Assembly: GCF_007827045.1 (NCBI RefSeq)
Contig: NZ_RPFW01000004.1
Coordinates: forward strand, 372,001 to 436,000
Direction: 5' to 3'
From: Trebonia kvetii
GTDB lineage: Bacteria; Actinomycetota; Actinomycetes; Streptosporangiales; Streptosporangiaceae
Length of the DNA stretch: 64,000 bases
The position numbers and the translations under genes were made by a program. Positions within the stretch are counted from its first letter, which is position 1. Every line of letters starts with the position of its first letter. Shown in pieces: positions 34,149-41,833 of the stretch. Under the pieces are notes generated by a model. That model ran no database searches. It was not told where the DNA came from and saw only the letters and a program-made list of their open reading frames with translations.

Positions 34149-34976
34149 GTGAGCTCGATCATCGCCCGGCGCAGGCACCCAGCCGCTGGCTACGCGGCGG
34201 TCGCCGGCGGCCTCGTTGTGTTCGGCGTGCTCTACGGCACGCTGTCCGGCGGCGGCGCGTCAGCGGCGGCACCCGCCCAGGACACGACCCAGGTCTCGCA
34301 GGGTCATGCGCTGTTCATCACAAGCTGCTCCTCGTGCCACGGGCTCGATGCCCAGGGCACGTCGCAGGCGCCGAGCCTCATCGGCGCGGGCGCGGCCGCG
34401 GTGGACTTCCAGATGTCGACGGGCCGCATGCCCGCCAAGGCCCTGACGGCGGAGAACGAACGCAAGCCGCAGGTGGAGTTCAACACGGCGCAGATCCACG
34501 ACATCGCCGCGTACATCGCCTCGCTCGGCGGCGGTCCGGCGATCCCGTCGGCGGAACAGGTTTCGACGAGCGGTGCCGACACGGCGCTCGGCTCGCAGCT
34601 GTTCAGCACGAACTGCGCCCAGTGCCACGGCTTCGCCGGGGCGGGCGGCGCGCTGACGTACGGCAAGAACGCGCCGTCGCTGAACGCGTCGACGCCGACC
34701 CAGATCTACGAGGCGATGCTGACCGGGCCCGAGGCCATGCCGGTCTTCGGCGACGGGACGATCAAGCCCGCCGAGAAGAAGGACATCATCGCCTACATCG
34801 ATGCGACGCGGAACGAGGCCAACCCCGGCGGCTTCTCGCTCGGCCGGACCGGCACGACCACCGAGGGCCTGCTTGGCTGGCTCGGCGGGCTCGGCTTCCT
34901 CGTGCTCATCGCCATGTGGCTTACCGCCAAGCGGCGGGACCACCTCAAGGCCGAATCGGAGCAGACTCATGAGTGA
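34149..34976 (+). CDS. qcrC: Dihaem cytochrome c subunit of the bcc complex
   Basis: The protein has 275 residues from a GTG start. An N-terminal membrane anchor (about 13-32) precedes two cytochrome c domains with haem sites C60-S-S-C63-H64 and C156-A-Q-C159-H160, and a second anchor lies near the C-terminus (LLGWLGGLGFLVLIAMWLT). It replaces both cytochrome c1 and soluble cytochrome c, passing electrons from the Rieske centre to CuA of CtaC. It overlaps qcrA by 8 bases. Confidence 0.95.
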   Translation: MSSIIARRRHPAAGYAAVAGGLVVFGVLYGTLSGGGASAAAPAQDTTQVSQGHALFITSCSSCHGLDAQGTSQAPSLIGAGAAAVDFQMSTGRMPAKALTAENERKPQVEFNTAQIHDIAAYIASLGGGPAIPSAEQVSTSGADTALGSQLFSTNCAQCHGFAGAGGALTYGKNAPSLNASTPTQIYEAMLTGPEAMPVFGDGTIKPAEKKDIIAYIDATRNEANPGGFSLGRTGTTTEGLLGWLGGLGFLVLIAMWLTAKRRDHLKAESEQTHE

Positions 34977-36039
34977 GACGCCGGAAGAGCCGGCGGGCCC
35001 GCACCGGGTCATCGGAACTCCCTTCCCCGCCCCGAAGGCGGTCGACGTCCACGTCGAGCCGACCGAGCCGGCGTTCAGCGCGGAGCCGCCGGCCCCCAGG
35101 CACGCTGATAACGCCGAGCGCCTGGTGGCGGCGCTGTTCATCCTCGCCTTCCTCGCGGGCGTCGCGTTCATCTGGGCCTTCGTCGCGATCGAGGTCGGGG
35201 TCAGCACGATCCCGAAGGGCGCCAACCCGGTCGTCGCGGCGATGCGGTCCAACTACGCGCTTGGCACGACGCTCTCGGTCGCGCTGCTCGCCCTGGGCGC
35301 CGGCTCGATCATCTGGGTGCGGCACCTGACCCCGAACATCGAGATCGAGGAGGAGCGGCACGACCTGCCGTCCGAGCCGCAGGACCGCCAGGCGTTCTCG
35401 CGGGACTTCGCGGAGGGCGCGGCGATCTCCCAGGTCACCAAGCGGCCATTGATGCGTCGCACGCTGCTGCTCGCGACCGCGCCGCTGGCGCTCGCGCCGC
35501 TGGTGCTGCTGCGCGACCTCGGCCCGCTGCCGCAGACCGACCTGCGCCACACGGTCTGGCGCAAGGGGCTGAAGGCGGTGACGCTCGGCGGGCTGCGCCC
35601 GCTGCGCTCCGCGGACCTGGCGACACCGGGCTCCATGATCACCGTCATCCCCGAGGGCTACCAGGACGACGCGAACGCCCTGGCGAAGGCCGGCGTGATC
35701 CTGATCAAGTTCGCGCCTGGCGAGCTGCACATCCCGACGAACTACAACGGCGGGACGCTGGTGTCGACGATGAACTGGACGGTCGACAACATCGTCGCCT
35801 ACTCCAAGATCTGCACGCACGTCGGCTGCCCGGTGGCGCTGTACGAGCAGACCACCCACCACATCCTGTGCCCGTGCCACCAGTCGACCTTCGACGCGGC
35901 CAACGGCGCGAACGTCATCTTCGGCCCGGCGCCGCGCGCGCTGCCGCAGCTGCCGCTGATGGTGGACGCCGACGGGTACCTGGCGGCGGCCAGCGACTTC
36001 ACGCAGCCGGTGGGCCCGAGCTTCTGGGAGCGCGGATGA
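34969..36039 (+). CDS. qcrA: Rieske iron-sulfur subunit of the bcc complex
   Basis: The protein has 356 residues with the three membrane helices typical of actinobacterial QcrA (about 51-71, 98-118 and 165-181). The 2Fe-2S ligands are C282 and H284 (CTHVGC) and C301 and H304 (CPCHQS), with C287 and C303 placed for the disulfide. It carries electrons from menaquinol to QcrC. Its stop lies in ATGAGCGA, a sequence repeated exactly at the qcrB start. Confidence 0.95.
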   Translation: MSETPEEPAGPHRVIGTPFPAPKAVDVHVEPTEPAFSAEPPAPRHADNAERLVAALFILAFLAGVAFIWAFVAIEVGVSTIPKGANPVVAAMRSNYALGTTLSVALLALGAGSIIWVRHLTPNIEIEEERHDLPSEPQDRQAFSRDFAEGAAISQVTKRPLMRRTLLLATAPLALAPLVLLRDLGPLPQTDLRHTVWRKGLKAVTLGGLRPLRSADLATPGSMITVIPEGYQDDANALAKAGVILIKFAPGELHIPTNYNGGTLVSTMNWTVDNIVAYSKICTHVGCPVALYEQTTHHILCPCHQSTFDAANGANVIFGPAPRALPQLPLMVDADGYLAAASDFTQPVGPSFWERG

Positions 36040-36120
36040 GCGAGCTTGCGAGCGATTCGGTAAGTACAGCGCGTCCGCGAATGCGGACTCCGAGCGCTAG
36101 CGAGGTGGCCGTATGAGCGA
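36036..36120. mobile_element. MITE-like short insertion between qcrA and qcrB
   Basis: The 8-bp sequence ATGAGCGA occurs at 36036-36043 and 36113-36120 and flanks 69 bases. The inner ends are imperfect inverted repeats (CTTGCGAGCGATTCGG on the left, CTCGCTAGCGCTCGG read inward on the right), and the middle holds GTCCGC-GAAT-GCGGAC (36073-36088). Without the insert and one copy of the repeat, qcrA and qcrB would share the usual 4-base ATGA overlap. Confidence 0.5.
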
Positions 36121-37774
36121 CGACGCAGTGAAGATCCCGCCCGCCGTTTCCGGCGTCGGCGGGTGGCTGGACGACAGGTTCCACGGCGCCAAGGGCGTCC
36201 GGGTCCTCATGCGCAAGGTCTTCCCCGACCACTGGTCGTTCATGCTGGGCGAGATCGCGCTCTGGTCCTTCGTGATCCTGCTGCTCACCGGCACGTACCT
36301 CGCGCTGTTCTTCAACCCGTCGGCGGCCGAGGTGGTCTACCACGGCTCCTACGCCAAGCTCGACGGCATCACGATGTCGCAGGCGTACGCCACGACGCTG
36401 AACATCTCCTTCGACGTCCGCGGCGGCCTGCTGATCAGGCAGATCCACCACTGGGCCGCGATCATGTTCATGGTCGCGATCATGGCGCACATGCTCCGGG
36501 TCTTCTTCACCGGCGCGTACCGCAAGCCGCGCGAGGTCAACTGGCTGATCGGCATCGTGCTGTTCACGATGGGCATGATCGAGGGCCTGTTCGGCTACTC
36601 GCTCCCCGACGACCAGCTGTCCGGCGCCGGCCTGCGGATCACCGAGGGCGTCATGCAGGGCGTGCCGATCGTCGGCACCTACCTCGCGTACTTCTTCTTC
36701 GGCGGGGAGTTCCCCGGCACCGCGGTCATTCCGCGCATGTACATCCTGCACGTGTTCCTGGTCCCCGGCCTGATCCTGTCGCTGATCACCGCGCACCTGT
36801 TCATCATGTTCCACCAGAAGCACACGCAGATGCCTGCGAAGGGGAACACCGAGCGGAACGTGGTCGGGCAGCCGTTCTTCCCGTACTTCCTGCTCAAGGG
36901 CCAGGCCTGGTTCTTCTTCATCTTCGGCACGCTGGTGGCGCTCTCGACCTTCGCGCAGATCAACCCGGTGTGGCTGTACGGACCGTACACCCCGCTGGCG
37001 ATCTCATCGGCGTCACAGCCCGACTTCTACATGGGCATTCTGGAGGGCTCGCTGCGCATGATGCCCGCCTGGGAGATCAACTTCCTCGGGCATACCGTGT
37101 CGCTTTCCGTGGCCATCCCTGCCCTTTTGCCGCTCGGCATCATCTTCACCGGGGCCGCGCTGTGGCCGTTCTTCGAGCAATGGGCGACCGGGGATAAACG
37201 CTTCCACAACATCAACGACCGGCCGCGCAACGCCCCGGTGCGCACCGGGATCGGCGTGGCGGCGATCGCCTTCTACGGCGTCCTGCTGGCCGAGGGCGCC
37301 AACGACGTCCTCGCCAACGCGTTCGACATCCCGCTGTACACGGTTACCTGGATCTCGCGAGTCGCGGTCTTTGTGCTCCCCATTGGCGGCTATTTCGTGA
37401 CAAAACGGATATGCCTCGGCCTGCAGCGCAAGGACGCCGAGATGCTCACCCACGGCGTGGAGATCGGCATCATCCGCCAGCTGCCGTCCGGTGAGTTCAT
37501 CGAGGAATCCCGGCCGCTCACCGACGAGGAACGCGCGGTCGTCGACTCCAAGAAGGAAATCCAGGCGCTGCCCGCGCCGCAGGATGCGGACGCCAACGGC
37601 GTGCCGGCCCCCGCGGCCCGCGGCCCGCTCGGCCGGGCCCGCGCGCTCGCCAACCGGGCCTTCACCGAGACCATCGAGCTCCCCGAGGGTCACGGCAATG
37701 GGCACGGCAACGGACACGGGCCCGCCGTGGAGGGCGACGAGCACGCCGCCGTCGGCTCCTCCGAGGAGCACTAG
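36113..37774 (+). CDS. qcrB: Cytochrome b subunit of the bcc complex
   Basis: The protein has 553 residues with eight or nine membrane helices. Haem histidines are visible in IRQIHHWAAIMFMVAIMAHMLRVFF and in the HVFLVPGLILSLITAHLFIMFHQKH region, and the quinol-site area has the YSLPDDQLSGAGLRI segment. It oxidises menaquinol and is the target of drugs such as telacebec in mycobacteria. The C-terminal extension of about 120 residues is hydrophilic and ends in a histidine- and glycine-rich stretch (HGNGHGNGHGP). GAGG precedes the ATG at 36113. Confidence 0.95.
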   Translation: MSDDAVKIPPAVSGVGGWLDDRFHGAKGVRVLMRKVFPDHWSFMLGEIALWSFVILLLTGTYLALFFNPSAAEVVYHGSYAKLDGITMSQAYATTLNISFDVRGGLLIRQIHHWAAIMFMVAIMAHMLRVFFTGAYRKPREVNWLIGIVLFTMGMIEGLFGYSLPDDQLSGAGLRITEGVMQGVPIVGTYLAYFFFGGEFPGTAVIPRMYILHVFLVPGLILSLITAHLFIMFHQKHTQMPAKGNTERNVVGQPFFPYFLLKGQAWFFFIFGTLVALSTFAQINPVWLYGPYTPLAISSASQPDFYMGILEGSLRMMPAWEINFLGHTVSLSVAIPALLPLGIIFTGAALWPFFEQWATGDKRFHNINDRPRNAPVRTGIGVAAIAFYGVLLAEGANDVLANAFDIPLYTVTWISRVAVFVLPIGGYFVTKRICLGLQRKDAEMLTHGVEIGIIRQLPSGEFIEESRPLTDEERAVVDSKKEIQALPAPQDADANGVPAPAARGPLGRARALANRAFTETIELPEGHGNGHGNGHGPAVEGDEHAAVGSSEEH

Positions 37775-37792
37775 GCTCCGCCTGCTACGACA

Positions 37793-37828
37793 AGAGCGCC
37801 CAGGTGCCGTGCGGCACCGGGGCGCTCT
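37793..37828. terminator. Bidirectional terminator after qcrB
   Basis: The outer arms AGAGCGCCC (37793-37801) and GGGCGCTCT (37820-37828) enclose a second perfect stem GGTGCC-GTGC-GGCACC. It lies between qcrB and the convergent Lrp-domain gene. Confidence 0.85.
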
Positions 37829-37848
37829 GCGCGTTATCGCGGTGCGTG

Positions 37849-38133
37849 CTACACGTCCGCGAGGCCGATCGAGAACGCGGACTCGAGGTCGTGCCGCGAG
37901 TAGGTACGGAACGCGATGTGCGTTTGCGTCACGCTCACGCCTTCTACCTTGTTCAGCCCGCCGGGTATGACGTCGGCGAGCTCGTCGTGGGCGCGGACCC
38001 GGACGATCGCCACCAGGTCGTAGTCCCCGGTGATCGAGTACACCTCGCTGACCGCCGGCATCTGCGCGATGGTCTCGGCGACCTCGGGGATGCGGTGGAT
38101 CTCGGCCTTGATCAACACGATGGCGGTGACCAC
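37849..38133 (-). CDS. Stand-alone Lrp/AsnC ligand-binding (RAM) domain protein
   Basis: The protein has 94 residues from the GTG at 38133, which has GGAGG 6 bases upstream; the longer frame to 38175 is less likely. It contains only the ligand-binding domain (VTAIVLIKAEIHRIPEVAETIAQ, SITGDYDLVAIVRV, GVSVTQTHIAFRTY) and no DNA-binding helix-turn-helix. Such proteins bind small molecules, often amino acids, and may form mixed oligomers with full Lrp regulators. A full Lrp protein is encoded at 54144. Confidence 0.88.
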   Translation of the reverse strand: MVTAIVLIKAEIHRIPEVAETIAQMPAVSEVYSITGDYDLVAIVRVRAHDELADVIPGGLNKVEGVSVTQTHIAFRTYSRHDLESAFSIGLADV

Positions 38134-38217
38134 TGACTGCCTCCAGGAACGCTGCGGCCGGTACTTTCCGGCCACCCTATCCCCGCACGGCCGGCCGGCG
38201 TCAGGACGGGGGCTGAG

Positions 38218-39033
38218 TCACGCCGGCGTCTTGCTCCGGGCGGGAAGCGCCGCGGCGGCCACGCCAAGGGCCCGCAGTACCCGCAGGCGGAACCGGGCGG
38301 GGACGATCGCGGCGAGCCGCTCCGCCGTCCGCGAGACGCCGCCGGCAGCGGGCGCGGCGGCCGCGGCCTGTGCCTCACGTGCCGCCTCCGCCTGCGCCAT
38401 CGCCTCGGCGTCGCGAGCCGCGAGCCAGGTGTCGAGCTGCTCAAGGGTCATGATTCCCTCGCGGTCGGCTAGCCGGCCCAGCAGCTCGCCGAGCACGACC
38501 GCGGTGGCGCGCGCGTCGTCAAGCGCCCGGTGCGACGGCCGCACCGGCGTGCCGAAGAACCGGGCGAGCGTCGCCAGCTTCCTGTCCGGCACCTCCTGCG
38601 GCGTGGCCATCAGGTGCCTGGCGAGCCGCACGGTGTCGAGCACCTCGAAGCCCGGCCAGTCACGTCCCATGGCGGCGCACGCGGCGGTGAGGAAACGCAG
38701 GTCGAACGGCGCGTTGTGCGCGGTGAGCACGCTGCCCTCGGCGAACTCGAGCAGGCGGGGCAGCACGTCGTCCACGGGCGGTGCGGAGATGAGCATCTGA
38801 TCGCTGATCCCGGTCAGCGTGGTGATCGCCTCGGGAACCGGAATGCCCGGGTTGACCAGCGAGCCGAACTCGGCGAGCATCGTGCCGCCCTGCACCCGGA
38901 CCGCGCCGATCTCCGTGATGCCCGCGTCCTCCGGCGCCCACCCGGTCGTCTCGATGTCCACGACCGTGAAGGCAAGCTCGCTCAGCGGCGCGGACCGGAT
39001 GCCAGGGACGGCTGCGGCCACGCGATCTGTCAT
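38218..39033 (-). CDS. DEDDh exonuclease, DNA polymerase III epsilon-like
   Basis: The protein has 271 residues from the ATG at 39033; an ATG at 39063 is in frame. The 3'-5' exonuclease motifs are present: Exo I VVDIETTGW, Exo II TAHNAPFDLRFL and Exo III with HRALDDARATAV. The C-terminal about 80 residues are alanine-rich with no clear domain. It corresponds in position to M. tuberculosis Rv2191, which carries an extra UvrC-like nuclease region that is absent here. A role in DNA repair or proofreading is likely. Confidence 0.88.
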   Translation of the reverse strand: MTDRVAAAVPGIRSAPLSELAFTVVDIETTGWAPEDAGITEIGAVRVQGGTMLAEFGSLVNPGIPVPEAITTLTGISDQMLISAPPVDDVLPRLLEFAEGSVLTAHNAPFDLRFLTAACAAMGRDWPGFEVLDTVRLARHLMATPQEVPDRKLATLARFFGTPVRPSHRALDDARATAVVLGELLGRLADREGIMTLEQLDTWLAARDAEAMAQAEAAREAQAAAAAPAAGGVSRTAERLAAIVPARFRLRVLRALGVAAAALPARSKTPA

Positions 39034-39261
39034 AACTCCCACGTTAGGCCGGTGCACTGACATTTCTGCCCGGACACGCCCGCGCGCCGGAACGGCGCTG
39101 TGTCGCCTCGCCGCATCGTGCCCCGCCCGGTACCCCGCCTAATCCGCTATCGCGCCGCCCCGGTCCCGAACGCGTGCTCGAATGTCGGTGGCCTGCTTTA
39201 GCGTGACGATTGTCAGCGAACAGTAATCGGCGAATGCCAGCGTTGCTTGGAGGCGACGGCC

Positions 39262-39447
39262 ATGATTATCGACTGCCATCAGTGCCAGGCGCGCGGACTC
39301 GGCTGCGGCAATTGCGCGGTGACCCACATCGGGGAGCAGGAGTACCCCGATCTCGACCCGGCCGAGATTCGCGCCCTGACCGTGCTTGCGAACGCGGGCA
39401 TGATTCCGCCGCTGCGGTACGCCCCGCGGCTCGCCAGGGCCTCCTGA
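39262..39447 (+). CDS. Small cysteine-rich protein
   Basis: The protein has 61 residues with GGAGG (39249-39253) 8 bases before the ATG. The N-terminus contains CHQCQARGLGCGNC, a four-cysteine cluster that could bind zinc or an iron-sulfur centre. A helix-rich acidic segment (EYPDLDPAEIRALTVLANAGMI) and an RYAPRL tail follow. I do not know a characterised relative. The clear ribosome binding site and codon bias support a real gene. It lies between the exonuclease and the NlpC/P60 hydrolase genes. Confidence 0.7.
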   Translation: MIIDCHQCQARGLGCGNCAVTHIGEQEYPDLDPAEIRALTVLANAGMIPPLRYAPRLARAS

Positions 39448-39500
39448 GCCCGCCCCTGATCAGCGGACCGTGACAGCGCGGTCGGCGATCGCGGAAAATC

Positions 39501-39517
39501 GGTCACCCAATGGTCAC
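39501..39517 (+). promoter_or_regulatory. Candidate MtrA-type direct repeat upstream of the NlpC/P60 gene
   Basis: Two GGTCAC sites (39501-39506 and 39512-39517) are spaced by exactly 11 bases, about one helical turn. MtrA in actinobacteria binds direct repeats of a GTCAC/GTAAC type near cell-wall hydrolase genes. The assignment is based on spacing and target gene only. Confidence 0.4.
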
Positions 39518-39581
39518 AATTGCCATAACCCGGTTGAAGCCTCGGTTATCACTTCAATAGCGTTGCGAGGGTTTTCCGGCT

Positions 39582-40652
39582 GTGAGCAAGGTGAGGGGAC
39601 TGAGGTTCATGCTGGGCACGCGACTCGCCATCACGTTTCGCGGTAAGCGCCGGGTCGCGGTCATCGGCGCCGCCGTTGTCATCGCGGCCGGGCTCGCCAC
39701 CGCCGTCGCGCAGGTGGCAGGCGCGCAGCCGCAGCCGAGCATCAGTGACGTGCAGGCCAAGATCAACGCGCTGACCGGCCAGTTCGACAAGGCCAACCAG
39801 CAGTACGACCAGGTGGCGCAGCAGCTCACGGCCGCCAAGACCCGGCTGAAGCAGGTGAACAAGCAGATGGCCCGCGACGAGGCGCGGTTCGAGGCGTCGC
39901 GGAAGCTGGTCGTGCAGATCGCCGCCTCCACCTACGAGGACTCGGGATCGACCTCGCTGGCCGGGCTGCTCACCACCAACGACCCGACGAAGGTCCTCAC
40001 CCAGGCGTCGCTCCTGCTCCAGCTGACCGGGACGAGGAACCTGCAGGCGAAGGCATTCCTCGCCGACGCCACCCAGCTGGCCTCGGTGCAGCAGGAGCAG
40101 CAGCGCACGGAGGCGGGCATCGTACAGCTCGCCGCGAAACGGAGCCACACCAAGAACCACATCGCCAAGCTGCTATCGGACCAGAAGAGCATCCTCAGCA
40201 CGCTCACCGCGCAGCAGGTGACGCAGGTGCAGCAGGGCACGGTCACCAGCGGCGGCGGTAACACCCACGCCCACTACAACGGGCCGACCGCCACCCAGGC
40301 GGAGAAGGCGGTGGCGTTCGTCTTCGCCCAGCTCGGCTGCCCCTACAGCTACGGCGCGACGGGGCCCTGCAGCGTCGGCTTCGACTGCTCAGGCCTGGTG
40401 ATGTCGGCGTGGGCGGCGGCGGGCATCTCAATACCACGTGACACCTACTCGCAGTATGCCGCGCTCCCGCACGTCTCCCTAAGCGCTCTGCAGCCGGGCG
40501 ACCTGGTGTACTACAACGGCATCGGCCACGTCGCGATGTACGTAGGCGGCGGCATGATCATCGACGCGCCCACGGAAGGCCAGCCGGTCCGCGAGCTGTC
40601 CATGAACACCGCCTGGTACTCAAGCACCGTCGACGGCGCAGCCCGCCCGTAG
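39582..40652 (+). CDS. Secreted NlpC/P60 peptidoglycan hydrolase (RipA-like)
   Basis: The protein has 356 residues from a GTG; an ATG at 39609 is possible. A signal sequence (RVAVIGAAVVIAAGLATAVAQVAGA) is followed by a coiled coil of about 170 residues (SISDVQAKINALTGQFDKAN onward). The C-terminal NlpC/P60 domain has the nucleophile Cys269 in FDCSGLV and the catalytic His316 in GHVAMYVG. It would cleave D-glutamyl-diaminopimelate bonds during division, with the coiled coil controlling access. It corresponds in position to M. tuberculosis Rv2190c. Confidence 0.93.
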   Translation: MSKVRGLRFMLGTRLAITFRGKRRVAVIGAAVVIAAGLATAVAQVAGAQPQPSISDVQAKINALTGQFDKANQQYDQVAQQLTAAKTRLKQVNKQMARDEARFEASRKLVVQIAASTYEDSGSTSLAGLLTTNDPTKVLTQASLLLQLTGTRNLQAKAFLADATQLASVQQEQQRTEAGIVQLAAKRSHTKNHIAKLLSDQKSILSTLTAQQVTQVQQGTVTSGGGNTHAHYNGPTATQAEKAVAFVFAQLGCPYSYGATGPCSVGFDCSGLVMSAWAAAGISIPRDTYSQYAALPHVSLSALQPGDLVYYNGIGHVAMYVGGGMIIDAPTEGQPVRELSMNTAWYSSTVDGAARP

Positions 40653-40692
40653 GCGTGTCACGGGTAACGACCCTCGTACACTGAGGGACGTC

Positions 40693-41826
40693 ATGCGCCG
40701 TACCCTGATCGTCACCAATGACTTCCCGCCCAGGCAGGGGGGCATCCAGTCCTTCGTCCATGAGCTTGCCCGCCGCCTGGACCCGGAACCGCTCACCGTC
40801 TACGCCCCGAAGTGGGAGGGCGACGCCGCCTTCGACGCCGCCCAGCCATTCGAGGTGGTCAGGCACCCCACCTCGCTGATGATCGGCGGGCCGAGCGTCC
40901 GCCGCCGGGCCGCCGAGCTGGCGAGCTCGCGGCAGGCCGAGGTGGTCATCTTCGGCGCGTCGGCACCGCTCGGGCTGATCACGCCGGTGCTGCGGAAGGC
41001 GGGTGTCCGCCGGGCGATCGCCATCACGCACGGCCACGAGGCCGGCTGGGCGGCGCTTCCCGTCGCGCGCAGCCTGCTGCGGCGGATCGGCCAGGAGACC
41101 GACGTGCTGACCTACCTGGGCGATTACTTCCGGGTCAGGCTAGCGTCGGCGCTCACCCCCGAGGCGGCCGCACGGATGACCCGCCTGCACCCAGGCGTGG
41201 ACGCCGCCACCTTCTGCCCCGACCCGCAGGCCCGGGCGGCGATCAGGGAACGCTACGGCCTCGGCGACCGCCCGGTGGTGGTCTGCGTCTCCCGCCTGGT
41301 CCCGCGCAAGGGCCAGGACACGCTGCTGCGCGCCTGGCCCGCGGTGCTCGCCGCGGTGCCGGAGGCGGCCCTGCTGATCGTCAGCGGCGGCCCGTACGCC
41401 CCGGCGCTGCACCGGCTCGCGGAGCAGTCGGGGGTGGCGGGCGCCGTCCGGTTCACCGGCCCGGTCCCGCAGCACGAACTGCCCGCGCACTACGCCGCGG
41501 GCGACGTCTTCGCGATGCCCTGCCGCACCAGGCGCGGCGGCCTGGACGTGGAGGGCCTCGGCATCGTCTACCTGGAGGCGTCCGCGACGGGCCTGCCCGT
41601 CGTCGGCGGCGACTCCGGCGGCGCACCCGACGCGATCCGCGACGGTGAGACCGGCTACGTGGTCGGCGGCCGTGACGTGGACGCGCTTTCCGCCCGGCTG
41701 ATCGCCCTGCTGACCGACCCGGCCGGCGCGAAGGCGATGGGTGACAAGGGCCGCGCCTGGGTGGACCGCGACTGGAACTGGGATCTCATCGCCGCCCGCC
41801 TGCGCGCCCTGATTGATGAGGACTAG
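40693..41826 (+). CDS. pimB: GT4 mannosyltransferase, probable PimB'
   Basis: The protein has 377 residues with GAGGGA just upstream. The glycosyltransferase-B fold is visible: N-terminal TNDFPPRQGGIQSFVHELARRL and acceptor-side ITHGHEAGW. The GDP-sugar site has VCVSRLVPRKGQDTLLRAW, MPCRTRRGGLDVEGLGIVYLEA and GLPVVGGDSGGAPDAI. Length and neighbours (NlpC/P60, FadD15) match M. tuberculosis PimB' (Rv2188c), which adds the second mannose to phosphatidylinositol mannosides on the inner face of the membrane. The acceptor is inferred from context. Confidence 0.88.
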   Translation: MRRTLIVTNDFPPRQGGIQSFVHELARRLDPEPLTVYAPKWEGDAAFDAAQPFEVVRHPTSLMIGGPSVRRRAAELASSRQAEVVIFGASAPLGLITPVLRKAGVRRAIAITHGHEAGWAALPVARSLLRRIGQETDVLTYLGDYFRVRLASALTPEAAARMTRLHPGVDAATFCPDPQARAAIRERYGLGDRPVVVCVSRLVPRKGQDTLLRAWPAVLAAVPEAALLIVSGGPYAPALHRLAEQSGVAGAVRFTGPVPQHELPAHYAAGDVFAMPCRTRRGGLDVEGLGIVYLEASATGLPVVGGDSGGAPDAIRDGETGYVVGGRDVDALSARLIALLTDPAGAKAMGDKGRAWVDRDWNWDLIAARLRALIDED

Positions 41827-41833
41827 CTAGAAG

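Noticed and set aside
39448..39581. A c-di-AMP (ydaO) riboswitch upstream of the NlpC/P60 gene
   Set aside because: Such riboswitches often precede wall hydrolase genes in actinomycetes, but the conserved GGGGAACC-type and CGGGTGAATCC-type blocks are not visible here. A covariance-model search would decide.
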